This document shows, piece after piece, positions 19,209-30,860 of a DNA stretch of 64,000 nucleotides. The notes under the pieces were generated by a model that saw only the letters and a list, made by a program, of their open reading frames with translations, did not search any database and was not told the DNA's origin. The translations under genes and the position numbers were made by a program. Position 1 is the stretch's first letter. The number at the start of each line of letters is the position of its first letter. Location of the stretch: contig MKVK01000011.1 of NCBI GenBank assembly GCA_001898825.1, forward strand, positions 1 through 64,000, written 5' to 3'. Source of the DNA: Magnetospirillum sp. 64-120. GTDB taxonomy: Bacteria; Pseudomonadota; Alphaproteobacteria; Rhodospirillales; Magnetospirillaceae.

Positions 19209-19276
19209 GGACTACATCCGTTAAAGGTCTAAGGCAGGGCTGGTATAGCTTGGTGAACGGGCAATCAATATTAAGA

Positions 19277-22200
19277 TTATGTGTCAGTTTCCAGCAAAGC
19301 ATGGATGGAATTGCGGCGCGGCTGCCACAGGCCCCGGCGGATCGCTTCTTGCAGGCGAGCTTGGATTTCCTTCAACGCCGCCGGGTTGTTGCGGGCGATG
19401 AAGTCGCGGACGGCGTCGTCCCCCAGATAGGCGTCGGCCACCAGGTCGAAATGGTGGTTTTTCACAGCACTTGTGGTGGCGGCGAAGGCGAACAGGTAAT
19501 CCACCGTCGCCGCCATCTCGAAGGCGCCTTTGTAGCCGTGGCGCATGACGCCCGCGATCCATTTCGGGTTGACCACGCGGGCGCGGACCACGCGTGATAT
19601 TTCCTCGGACAGGGTTCGTATGCGTGGGCTTTCCGGGCGGGAATGGTCGGGGTGGTACACCGTCGGTTCCTGACCGCTGGCCAGTTTCACCGCCGCCGCC
19701 ATGCCGCCTTCGAACTGGTAGTAGTCGTCGGAATCCAGCAGGTCGTGTTCGCGGTTGTCCTGGTTCTGGATCACCGCTTCCACCTGGGACAGGCGTTCGG
19801 TGAACAGATCGTGGGCCGCTTCGCCTTCGGCGCCGCCGCCATAGGCCCAGCCGCCCCAGGCGATGTAGGATTGGGCCAGATCGGCCTGCTTGTCCCAGCC
19901 GCCTTCGTCGATCAAGGCCTGCAGACCGGCGCCATAGGAACCGGGTTTCGAGCCGAAGACGCGGGACGCGGCGCGTTCGCCCAGGCGGTCGCGGTCGGCG
20001 CGCACGCGGGCGGCCAGCGGGTTGATCTCTTCCGCTTCGTCCAGTTCCGCCACGGCGCGCACCGCCGAATCGAACAGGTTGATCAGGTCGGGGAAGGCGT
20101 CGCGGAAGAAACCCGACACCCGCAAGGTGACGTCCACACGCGGGCGGTCCAGCACGGTGTGGGGCAGGATTTCGAAGCCGGTCACCCGCCGCGACGCCGC
20201 GTCCCAGGTCGGCCGTGCCCCCAGCAGGGCCAGGGCTTGGGCGATGTCGTCGCCGCCGGTGCGCATGTTGCTGGTGCCCCAGGCGGTGACCGCCAGGGAT
20301 CTGGGCCAGTCGCCATGGTCCTGCAGGTGGCGTTCCACCAGCATTTGCGCCGATTTCCATCCCAACAGCCAAGCCGAGGGCGTCGGCACCACGCGGGTGT
20401 CCACCGAATAGAAATTGCGGCCCGTCGGCAGCACGTCGGGGCGGCCACGGGTGGGGGCGCCGGACGGGCCGGGGGCGACGAAGCGGCCGTCCAGACCGCG
20501 CAGCAGGCCGGCGATCTCGGCTTGGCCGCAGTCGTCGACAGCGGGGACCAGCGTGGCTTTCATATGGTCCAGCACCGCTTTGGTGCGGGTCCAGTCCGGT
20601 TCGGGCGGCCGTCCGGCCACCAGGGCGCGGGCCATGTCTTCCAGTCGTTCCACCGTGTCGCCCTGGGTGCGCCAAGCCGGGCCGGGGGCCAGGATGGCGG
20701 GGCGCGGGCCGGTCCAGGGATCGCCAAGCACGCAATCCAGCGGGTCGAAGCCCAGGGCCAAATCCTCGGCCAGGGCGCGCAACAGGGATTTCTGCCCGGG
20801 TCCCGCACCCCGATCCAGCCGTGCCAAGGCCACCAGCAGGTCGATGCGCTGGTCGCCATCGGGCGAGACGCCGAAGACATGCAGACCGTCCCTGATCTGC
20901 AGTTCCTTCAACTCGCACAGATGGTTGTCCAGTTTGGCCAGGGCGGTATCGGCATCCTCGCCCGGCGCGATGCCCAGATCGGTATCCAGGCCGGCGGTGG
21001 CGGTCAGCGTCAGGATGTCCTTTTTCAGGATGGCCAGCCGTCGGGGGTCCACCCCGGCCGCTTCATAATATTCGTCCACCAGCCGTTCCAGCTCGGCCAG
21101 CGGGCCATAGCTTTCGGCCCGGGTCAAAGGCGGGGTCAGGTGGTCGATGATGACGGCCCCGGCCCGGCGCTTGGCCTGGGTGCCCTCGCCGGGATCGTTG
21201 ACGATGAAGGGGTAAAGGTTGGGTAGCGGCCCCAGACAGGCTTCGGGGAAGCATTGGGCCGACAGCGCCAAGGACTTGCCGGGCAGCCATTCCAGATTGC
21301 CGTGCTTGCCCATGTGGATGACCGCGTCGGCGCGGAACTGTTCGCGCAGCCAGGCATGGAAGGCCAGGTAATTGTGCGGCGGCACCAGATCGGGGTCGTG
21401 GTACGACGCCGCCGGGTCGATGTTGTAGCCGCGTGCCGGCTGGATGCCCACCGCCACCCGTCCCAGTACCAGGATGGGCAGCAGGAACTTGCCGCAAGAC
21501 AGTTCGCCCGGGCGGAAAAACGGGTCGGCTTCCGGGGCGCCCCAGCGTTGCCGCACCTGATCTTGGATCGATGGGGGCAGGGAATGGAAAAAGGCCAGAT
21601 AATCGGGCAGGGCGATGCTTTCTCGCTCGACCCTGTGGTCCAGTTGGCGCCAGTCGTTGGTGGCGCCTTGTTGCAGCATGTCCAGCAATTGGTTGCCATC
21701 GGCGGGCAGGGTGTCGATGCCATAGCCGGCACCCTTCATCGCCCGCAGCACCTGCACGGTGCCGGCGGGGGTGTCCAGGCCGACACCGTTGCCCAGACGG
21801 CCGTCGCGGTTGGGGTAGTTGGCCAACACCACCATCACCCGGCGGTCTTGCACCGTCTTGCGGCGCAGCCGCGCCCAATGGGCGGCCAGGGCGGCGGCGA
21901 AATCGATGCGGTCGGGGACCGGTTGGTGGCGGGCCAAATCGCATTGGGTGGCTTGGTCGCGGGTTGCCGCCTTGAACGACACGGCACGGGCCAGCACCCG
22001 GCCATCCACTTCCGGCAACGCCACGTTCATGGCGATGTCCTTGGGACCCAGGCCGGTGACGCCGTCACGCCAATTTTCCAGTGTGCCGCCCGAGAATACC
22101 ACCTGCAGCACCGGACAATCGGCGGCGGCGAAGGGCGAATCCTCGGCCCGTCCGGGGGTGGCCACCGCAAAACCCGTCGCGTTGACGATGACGTCAACGC

Positions 22201-22936
22201 CCATGCGGCCGAGCTGCGATTCCACCATGGCCGCCGATTCCACGTCCTTCAGCGACTGCACGTAGATGCCGGCGGCGTTCAGGCCCTGGGCCCGCAACGC
22301 CGCCAACAAAGCGTCGGCTGGCGCGGTGTCGCCCGACAGCACCTGGGCGCGATAGAACACCACCGCCGCCGACGGCTTGGCCGGGTCCCAGCCGTCTTGC
22401 CAATCAAGGCCGGGATAGGGACCGGCAGCGGGCAACGGCACCGGTTCCAGCCAATCGTCGGAGCCCGAGGCCCAATGCAGCAGGCTGTCCATGTTGGTCG
22501 GCCCGCCCTGGATCAGCCAACGCCACAGCCGGTCCAGTTCGGGGCCGGGCAGGGTGGAATAGGCCATCAATTGCGGATCGGGTTTGTCGTCGCCGGGCAA
22601 CACCGCCAACCGGATGCCCTTGGCCCGGCAGATGGCGGATATTTGCTCGACGCCGTGCGGCCAATAGGACAGCCCGCCCAACAGGCGGATCACCACCAGT
22701 CTGGCCTGGGCGACCACCTGATCCACATAAAGGTCCACCGACATGTGGTGGGCCAGACGCAGGATGTTGGCCAGACGCAGGCTGGCCGGCAGGCCCAGGC
22801 GGGCATGGGCGGCGGCGACGGCCGACAATTCGCTGTCGGCCGCCGACAGCAGCACCATCTCGGCGGGACTTTGCCCCAAATCGACGGCTTCGGAGCCGTC
22901 GGTGATGGAGCCCGGTTGGGCGGCCAGCAGATGCAT
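19277..22936 (-). CDS. cobN: Aerobic cobaltochelatase subunit CobN
   Basis: A 1219-residue large subunit of the ATP-dependent CobNST complex, which inserts cobalt into hydrogenobyrinic acid a,c-diamide in the oxygen-dependent cobalamin pathway. Length and motifs fit: N-terminal MHLLAAQPGSITDGSEA, FHAWLREQFRADAVIHMGKHGNLEWLPGK split around the metal-site His, and NPKWIAGVMRHGYKGAFE near the C-terminus. It could also be confused with magnesium chelatase BchH, but there are no bch genes nearby and the cobW-cobU neighbours fix the assignment. It starts 7 bases after cobW. Confidence 0.95.
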   Translation of the reverse strand: MHLLAAQPGSITDGSEAVDLGQSPAEMVLLSAADSELSAVAAAHARLGLPASLRLANILRLAHHMSVDLYVDQVVAQARLVVIRLLGGLSYWPHGVEQISAICRAKGIRLAVLPGDDKPDPQLMAYSTLPGPELDRLWRWLIQGGPTNMDSLLHWASGSDDWLEPVPLPAAGPYPGLDWQDGWDPAKPSAAVVFYRAQVLSGDTAPADALLAALRAQGLNAAGIYVQSLKDVESAAMVESQLGRMGVDVIVNATGFAVATPGRAEDSPFAAADCPVLQVVFSGGTLENWRDGVTGLGPKDIAMNVALPEVDGRVLARAVSFKAATRDQATQCDLARHQPVPDRIDFAAALAAHWARLRRKTVQDRRVMVVLANYPNRDGRLGNGVGLDTPAGTVQVLRAMKGAGYGIDTLPADGNQLLDMLQQGATNDWRQLDHRVERESIALPDYLAFFHSLPPSIQDQVRQRWGAPEADPFFRPGELSCGKFLLPILVLGRVAVGIQPARGYNIDPAASYHDPDLVPPHNYLAFHAWLREQFRADAVIHMGKHGNLEWLPGKSLALSAQCFPEACLGPLPNLYPFIVNDPGEGTQAKRRAGAVIIDHLTPPLTRAESYGPLAELERLVDEYYEAAGVDPRRLAILKKDILTLTATAGLDTDLGIAPGEDADTALAKLDNHLCELKELQIRDGLHVFGVSPDGDQRIDLLVALARLDRGAGPGQKSLLRALAEDLALGFDPLDCVLGDPWTGPRPAILAPGPAWRTQGDTVERLEDMARALVAGRPPEPDWTRTKAVLDHMKATLVPAVDDCGQAEIAGLLRGLDGRFVAPGPSGAPTRGRPDVLPTGRNFYSVDTRVVPTPSAWLLGWKSAQMLVERHLQDHGDWPRSLAVTAWGTSNMRTGGDDIAQALALLGARPTWDAASRRVTGFEILPHTVLDRPRVDVTLRVSGFFRDAFPDLINLFDSAVRAVAELDEAEEINPLAARVRADRDRLGERAASRVFGSKPGSYGAGLQALIDEGGWDKQADLAQSYIAWGGWAYGGGAEGEAAHDLFTERLSQVEAVIQNQDNREHDLLDSDDYYQFEGGMAAAVKLASGQEPTVYHPDHSRPESPRIRTLSEEISRVVRARVVNPKWIAGVMRHGYKGAFEMAATVDYLFAFAATTSAVKNHHFDLVADAYLGDDAVRDFIARNNPAALKEIQARLQEAIRRGLWQPRRNSIHALLETDT

Positions 22937-22943
22937 GGACGGC

Positions 22944-23948
22944 TTAGGCCAGGATGGCCGTCTCGATGGCGGCGCGGTCCAGGCCCTTTTCGCCGATCAC
23001 CACCAGACGGCTTTGACGTTGCTCGTCGCCTTTCCACGGGCGGTCGAACCAGCGTTCAATGCGGGTTCCCACCGCCTGGACCACATGACGGGCCGGCTTG
23101 CCCGACACCGCCAAAAAGCCCTTCAGACGCAAGATGTCGTGCGCAGCGATGACAGTGATCAGCTTGGCTTCCAGCGCCGCCGGGTCGGCCACTTCCGGCA
23201 AGCTGACGGCGAAGCTTTCGAAATCGTCGTGGTCGTGGCCGTCCTCGGTGTCGTGATGGCTGGGGCGCTGGGCCAGATCGTCCTCGGCCGCCGCCGACAA
23301 GCCCAGGGCGACGATGGGGTCGATGGCGCTGCGGCTGGTGCGGATGACCCGCACGCCGGGGCGCAGCTTGGCCGACAGTTCGGCGTGGGTGGCATCCAGG
23401 GCGCCCCCATCCAGCAGGTCGGTCTTGTTCAGCAGCACCATGTCGGCACAGGCCAATTGGTCCTCGAACACTTCTTCCAGCGGGTTGTCGTGGCCGGGCT
23501 GGGCCATCATTTCCGGGGTGTCGGCGAAACGGCCGGCGGCGACGGCGGCGCCGTCAACCACCGCCAGCACGCCGTCGACGGTGACGCGGGTGCGGATTTC
23601 CGGCCAGTGGAAAGCCTTGACCAGCGGCTTGGGCAAAGCCAGCCCCGAGGTTTCGATCAGGATGTGGTCGGGCGGGTTGGGACGGTCCAGCAGCGCCTGC
23701 ATGGTGGGCAGGAACTCGTCGGCCACCGTGCAGCACAGGCAGCCATTGGCCAGCTCGATGATGTCGTCTTCCTGGCAGCCGGCCACCCCGCACGACGCCA
23801 GCAGGTCGCCGTCGACGCCGACATCGCCGAATTCGTTGACGATCAGGGCGATGCGCCGGCCCTGGTTGTTTTCCATCAGGTGGCGGACCAAGGTGGTCTT
23901 GCCGGCGCCCAGGAATCCGGTGATGACGGTGGCGGGTACTTTGCGCAT
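22944..23948 (-). CDS. cobW: Cobalamin-biosynthesis GTPase CobW
   Basis: A 334-residue G3E-family GTPase/metallochaperone. The P-loop is ITGFLGAGKTTL, the metal motif is NGCLCC, the guanine motif is LLNKTDL, and a His/Asp-rich loop (HHDTEDGHDHDD) precedes the C-terminal CobW domain. Its place between cobU and cobN implies delivery of cobalt to the CobN chelatase. The ATG at 23948 overlaps the cobU stop by one base (TGATG), so translation is probably coupled. Confidence 0.95.
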   Translation of the reverse strand: MRKVPATVITGFLGAGKTTLVRHLMENNQGRRIALIVNEFGDVGVDGDLLASCGVAGCQEDDIIELANGCLCCTVADEFLPTMQALLDRPNPPDHILIETSGLALPKPLVKAFHWPEIRTRVTVDGVLAVVDGAAVAAGRFADTPEMMAQPGHDNPLEEVFEDQLACADMVLLNKTDLLDGGALDATHAELSAKLRPGVRVIRTSRSAIDPIVALGLSAAAEDDLAQRPSHHDTEDGHDHDDFESFAVSLPEVADPAALEAKLITVIAAHDILRLKGFLAVSGKPARHVVQAVGTRIERWFDRPWKGDEQRQSRLVVIGEKGLDRAAIETAILA

Positions 23949-24469
23949 CAAGTCTGATCCTTCAAGACAAGGGGAAGCCCGGCGGCGACGAACACCACCC
24001 GGCGGCAGGCCTGGGCGACGCGCTGGTTGACGCGGCCCTGGTGGTCGCGGAACCGGCGACCCAGCTGGGTTTCGGGGACCAACCCCATGCCCACTTCGTT
24101 GGACACCAGCACCACGTGGCCACGGGCGCTTTCCAGCACTTCGCACAGCATCGCGGTTTCATGGTCCACGTCGCGGCCGTGGTGCATCAGGTTGCTGATC
24201 CACAGCGTCAGGCAATCCACCAGGACGGGGCGGGTCGGGTCAAGATGGGCGTCCAAGGCGGCAGCCAGGTCCAGCGGTTCCTCGATGGTGCTCCACATGG
24301 GGCCGCGTCGGGCGGTATGCAAGCGGATGCGTTCGGCCATCTCGTCGTCGAAAGCCTGACCGGTGGCCAGATAAAGCGCCGGCTTGTCGGCCAACAGGCC
24401 TTCCGCATAGGCGCTTTTGCCCGAACGGGCGCCGCCAAGAACCAAGGTGGTGGACAGGGAAACGCGCAT
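23948..24469 (-). CDS. cobU: Adenosylcobinamide kinase/adenosylcobinamide-phosphate guanylyltransferase
   Basis: A 173-residue bifunctional enzyme (CobU, named CobP in the aerobic pathway) that phosphorylates adenosylcobinamide and adds GMP to it. The P-loop is LVLGGARSGKSAYAE. Other motifs are YLATGQAFDDEMAERI with the phosphoryl/GMP-site His in RIRLHTARRG, and VSNEVGMGLVPE followed by FRDHQGRVNQ. It is the first gene of the cobU-cobW-cobN unit. I saw no B12-riboswitch features in the ~55 bases upstream. Confidence 0.96.
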   Translation of the reverse strand: MRVSLSTTLVLGGARSGKSAYAEGLLADKPALYLATGQAFDDEMAERIRLHTARRGPMWSTIEEPLDLAAALDAHLDPTRPVLVDCLTLWISNLMHHGRDVDHETAMLCEVLESARGHVVLVSNEVGMGLVPETQLGRRFRDHQGRVNQRVAQACRRVVFVAAGLPLVLKDQT

Positions 24470-24524
24470 GAAGCTCCCTCGCGTGGGCGAAGGGGCTGTC
24501 CTAGCACAAAGAAAGGGGGGAAGG

Positions 24525-24857
24525 CTATTGCCCCAAAGACAGCTTCAGGCTGGCGGTGTCCTGGCCGACCTGCACGTGATGTTCGCTCAAGGCTTGCGAT
24601 CCGGGATGATAGGCGACCACGTCGTATTCGCCGGCCGGCAGGCCCAGGAAACGGGTGCGGGCCACATGGTCGCTGACCTGGGCGGTCTGGGCGCCGCGCA
24701 CATGGTCGTGCATGTTCTGGTTGGCCCGTGCATCCAGCAACAGCACGCGCACCGGGACGTTGTCGGTGACGCCGTCGATGGTGACGTCCAACTGGGCGGC
24801 GTGGGCGGACGGGACCAGGAAGGCCAGAAAGGGCAGGGTCAGGGCAAGACGGCGCAT
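24525..24857 (-). CDS. Small secreted beta-rich protein, unknown function
   Basis: A 110-residue exported protein. Residues 1-20 are a signal peptide ending in AHA. The mature part, with LDVTIDGV, VRVLLLDA, FLGLPAGEYDVVAYHPG and ASLKLSL, looks like a single beta-sandwich domain of the kind seen in DUF2141 or carboxypeptidase-regulatory-like proteins, but the match is weak. It lies about 55 bases upstream of cobU on the same strand; a link to cobalt or cobalamin is unproven. Confidence 0.6.
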   Translation of the reverse strand: MRRLALTLPFLAFLVPSAHAAQLDVTIDGVTDNVPVRVLLLDARANQNMHDHVRGAQTAQVSDHVARTRFLGLPAGEYDVVAYHPGSQALSEHHVQVGQDTASLKLSLGQ

Positions 24858-24931
24858 GTTTCACCTGTAGGGAAATTTCCCCCACTGATGGCGCCGTCCG
24901 CCGGGAAAGTCACCTGAATTGACGGTAATCT

Positions 24932-26089
24932 TTATGCTGCCGCCAGCACCCGTTTCGCCATTTCGGCGTCGATGTCGCCATGCTCGCCCAAGGGGGGCTG
25001 GCCCCGGGCGACAAAGCGGGCGGCGACCTGCGCAGCGATGTCGGCGGGAAGGTCATAGGCGGCAAGGCCGGTGGGCACGCCGACCGATTCGAAGAATTCG
25101 CGGGTCTTGGCGATGGCGGCGCGGGCCTTGTCCTCGACGCTGCCGGCCTGGATGTTCCAGACGCGCTCGGCATATTGGGCCAGCTTGGCCTTTTTCGCGT
25201 CGAACTTCACCGCCATGACGCCGGGCCATACGGCGGCCAGGGTGCGGGCATGGTCGATGCCGGCGATGGCGGTCAGTTCGTGGCCGATGTAGTGGGTGGC
25301 CCAATCATGGGGCACCCCCGATCCCACCAGTCCGTTCAAGGCCATGGCGGCGCACCACATCAGATTGGCGCGGGCCTGGTAATCGGGCGGATTGGCCATG
25401 GCGGCGGGCGCGATTTCGGCCAGGGTGGCCAGCACCGCCTCGGCCAGGCGGTCGTTCAGGGGCGCCTCGGCCGGATAGGTCAGGTATTGTTCCAGCACGT
25501 GGACGAAGGCGTCGACGATGCCGTTGCCCACCTGACGGGGCGGCAAGGTATAGGTGCTTTCCGGGTCCAGCACCGAAAAGCGCGGCCACACGGCGGGGCT
25601 GCCGAAGCTCAGCTTTTCGTTGGTCTCGGTACGGCTGACCACCGAGAAACAGTTCATTTCCGATCCGGTCGCCGGCAGGGTCAGGACGATGCCCAAGGGG
25701 ACGGCCTGGCGCACTTTGGCCCGCTTGGCCAGGATGTCCCACGGCTCGCCGTCGAAGGGAATGGCGGCGGCGACGAACTTGCAGCCGTCGGCCACCGAAC
25801 CGCCGCCCACCGCCAGGATGAAATCCAACTTTTCGGCGCGCGCCAACTCTACCGCCCGCATCAGGGTTTCATAGCGGGGATTGGCTTCGATGCCGGAAAA
25901 CTCGCACCAGGTCAGCCCGGCCTGGGTCAGCGCCGCCACCACCTGGTCGTAGACGCCGTTGGTCTTGATGGACCCGCCGCCAAAGGCGAACAGCACCCGC
26001 GACCCCGCTGGGATTTCCCTGGAAATCTGAGCGATCTGCCCCTTGCCGAGCAGCAGGCGGACCGGGTTGTGGAAGGTGAAGTTGTCCAT
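24932..26089 (-). CDS. Iron-dependent alcohol dehydrogenase (YqhD/BDH-like)
   Basis: A 385-residue group III metal-dependent alcohol dehydrogenase. The nucleotide-binding GGGS motifs occur in LFAFGGGSIKTNGVY and ILAVGGGSVADGCKF. Metal ligands are the Asp and His residues of GNGIVDAFVHVLEQ, VPHDWATHYIGHEL and IDHARTLA. The GGGSIKxNGVYDQV signature points to the NADPH-dependent YqhD/butanol-dehydrogenase branch, which reduces aldehydes. The ATG at 26089 gives the typical MDNFTFHNPVRLLLGKG start. Confidence 0.93.
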   Translation of the reverse strand: MDNFTFHNPVRLLLGKGQIAQISREIPAGSRVLFAFGGGSIKTNGVYDQVVAALTQAGLTWCEFSGIEANPRYETLMRAVELARAEKLDFILAVGGGSVADGCKFVAAAIPFDGEPWDILAKRAKVRQAVPLGIVLTLPATGSEMNCFSVVSRTETNEKLSFGSPAVWPRFSVLDPESTYTLPPRQVGNGIVDAFVHVLEQYLTYPAEAPLNDRLAEAVLATLAEIAPAAMANPPDYQARANLMWCAAMALNGLVGSGVPHDWATHYIGHELTAIAGIDHARTLAAVWPGVMAVKFDAKKAKLAQYAERVWNIQAGSVEDKARAAIAKTREFFESVGVPTGLAAYDLPADIAAQVAARFVARGQPPLGEHGDIDAEMAKRVLAAA

Positions 26090-26133
26090 GACGGGTACCC
26101 TTGCTGAAAATCAAGGGGCGGATTGGGCCATGA

Positions 26134-29019
<2,886 letters not shown>

Positions 29020-29021
29020 GG

Positions 29022-30860
29022 ATGCGCACCGCGCTGGTCACCCGCCCGCGCGACGATGCCGGGCCGCTGGCCGCCCTGCTGGAAGGGCGCGGTCTGGCGG
29101 TGATGGTCGAGCCGTTGCTGGACATCGTGCCGGTGGACGGTGTCGAGGTTCCGACCCGGGGCGTCCAGGGTATCCTGGCCACCTCGGCCAACGGCGTGCG
29201 GTCGTTGGCGGCGGTGCTGGCCGACCGGTCCCTGCCGGTGTGGGCGGTGGGCGACGCCTCGGCCCGGGTGGCCCGGGAAATGGGCTATGGGCGGGTGGAA
29301 AGCGCCGGCGGCGACGTGGACGACCTGTCCGCCTTGGTCACCGCGCGCTGCAAGCCCGAAGACGGCGCGTTCCTGCACGCCGCCGGCTCGGTGACCGCCG
29401 GCGACCTGTCGGGACAATTGACCTCGGCGGGTTTCGAGGTGCGGCGTCTGGTGCTGTATCAGGCCCATACCGCCGAAGCCTTGAGCGATGAGTTGGTCGC
29501 CGCCCTGGACCGGGGCGGCGTCGACCTGGCCTTGTTTTTCTCTCCCCGCACTGCCGCAACCTTTGCTAGGCTTGTGGCGGCGGCCGGCAAGGGGGAAGCA
29601 TTGTCCGGGATCACCGCCTACGCCCTGAGCCCCGCTGTCCAGCGGGAATTGTCCGTCTTGTCCTGGGCCGCCATCCGTGTGGCCCAGACACCCACCCAGG
29701 CGGCGCTGTTGGCGGCGTTGGATCACGATTTGCAGCGGGAAGAACCGATGAGCGATAGCGAAAAGCCGAACACCGAACAGGAAAACGGCGAGTCCGCCAG
29801 CCCGGAACCGTCTCCCGCGGTTGAGACGGGCGACGAGCAGGACAAGACCACCCCCAAGAAGCCTTTCCCCTGGCTGACGGTGGTCCTGGCCGTGGTCATC
29901 CTGGCTTTCATCGGCGGTGGCGTGGCCACCTACGAACAATGGAAGGGCTTGGTCCAGCCGCCCAAATCCAGTCCGGTGCCGGTGGCGCCGCCCAGCGCGT
30001 CCAACACCACGCCGGCGCCGGCTTTCCGTCCGGCCACCGAAAGCGAGACGCTGAAGGTCGAACTGTCCGCCCTGCGCGACCGTCTGGCCCAGTTGGAAAG
30101 CCGTCCCCAGGCCGAAGCCGACGCCGGCCGCCTGGACAAAGCCGAGGCCGCCATCACCGCCCTGCAGGCGCAACCGCAAGTGCCGGCCAAGCTGGTGGGC
30201 GAGGTCGAGGATCTGGGCAAGCAACTGGTCGAATTGAAGCGCACCAGCGCCGACGCCGCCGCCGTGCTGCGCATGGCCGACCGTCTGGAAAAGATCGAGG
30301 CCGAGCTGCGCGACATCCAGGCCAAGCGGTCCAGCGCCGTGGCGGTGCTGCTGGCGGTGGGGCAGTTGCGCGAAGCCCTGGCCCGCGCCATGCCCTTCGA
30401 CGCCGAATTGCGGGCGCTGCTGGCCTTGGCCGGCAACGACCCGGAAGTGGTGACCCAGACCCAGCCGTTGAAGGTGCGGGCCGAATTGGGCATTCCCACC
30501 CGGACCACCCTGGTGACCCGTTTCCATCGTCTGGCCCCCGATCTGGTGCGCGCCCAGGTGTTGCCGGCCGACCAATCCTGGTGGCGCCAGACCCTGGACC
30601 GTTTGGCCGCTTTGGTGGTGGTGCGCCGTGAAGACGGCGACGCCGCCGGTTCCGGGACCGCCGCCATCGTCGCCCGCATCGAGACCCGTCTGGCCGAAGA
30701 CGATCTGGAACACGCCGCCGACGAGGCTGCCGGCCTGAAGGACGCCGCCGCTGAAATCGTCGCCCCCTGGCTGGCCGACGCCCGGGCGCGTCTGGTGGCC
30801 GACAAGGCGGCTTCGGCGCTGACCGCCCATGTGGTGGCCCAAGTGGGAGCCCGTCCGTGA
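29022..30860 (+). CDS. hemD: Uroporphyrinogen-III synthase fused to a mitofilin/Mic60-like membrane domain
   Basis: One continuous 612-codon frame. Residues 1-240 are a HemD-type uroporphyrinogen-III synthase ([45 protein letters not shown]), which closes and inverts the tetrapyrrole ring. After an acidic linker comes a membrane helix at about 285-305, coiled coil at about 345-430, and a C-terminal mitofilin-signature region with [13 protein letters not shown] and [15 protein letters not shown]. Alphaproteobacterial Mic60 is known from heme loci and shapes intracytoplasmic membranes. No stop separates the two parts, but an ATG at 29748 (codon 243), preceded by GGGAAGA, could allow a separate Mic60 product. 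Its stop overlaps hemY by 4 bases. Confidence 0.88.
   Translation: MRTALVTRPRDDAGPLAALLEGRGLAVMVEPLLDIVPVDGVEVPTRGVQGILATSANGVRSLAAVLADRSLPVWAVGDASARVAREMGYGRVESAGGDVDDLSALVTARCKPEDGAFLHAAGSVTAGDLSGQLTSAGFEVRRLVLYQAHTAEALSDELVAALDRGGVDLALFFSPRTAATFARLVAAAGKGEALSGITAYALSPAVQRELSVLSWAAIRVAQTPTQAALLAALDHDLQREEPMSDSEKPNTEQENGESASPEPSPAVETGDEQDKTTPKKPFPWLTVVLAVVILAFIGGGVATYEQWKGLVQPPKSSPVPVAPPSASNTTPAPAFRPATESETLKVELSALRDRLAQLESRPQAEADAGRLDKAEAAITALQAQPQVPAKLVGEVEDLGKQLVELKRTSADAAAVLRMADRLEKIEAELRDIQAKRSSAVAVLLAVGQLREALARAMPFDAELRALLALAGNDPEVVTQTQPLKVRAELGIPTRTTLVTRFHRLAPDLVRAQVLPADQSWWRQTLDRLAALVVVRREDGDAAGSGTAAIVARIETRLAEDDLEHAADEAAGLKDAAAEIVAPWLADARARLVADKAASALTAHVVAQVGARP

Noticed and set aside
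19277-22936. Magnesium chelatase subunit BchH instead of CobN
   Set aside because: Length and the neighbouring cobW and cobU genes fit cobalamin synthesis, and no bch genes are nearby.
24470-24931. Possible cobalamin riboswitch before the cob genes
   Set aside because: The gaps upstream of cobU and of the small secreted gene are short (55 and ~75 bases) and contain no B12-box-like sequence or enough room for the fold.
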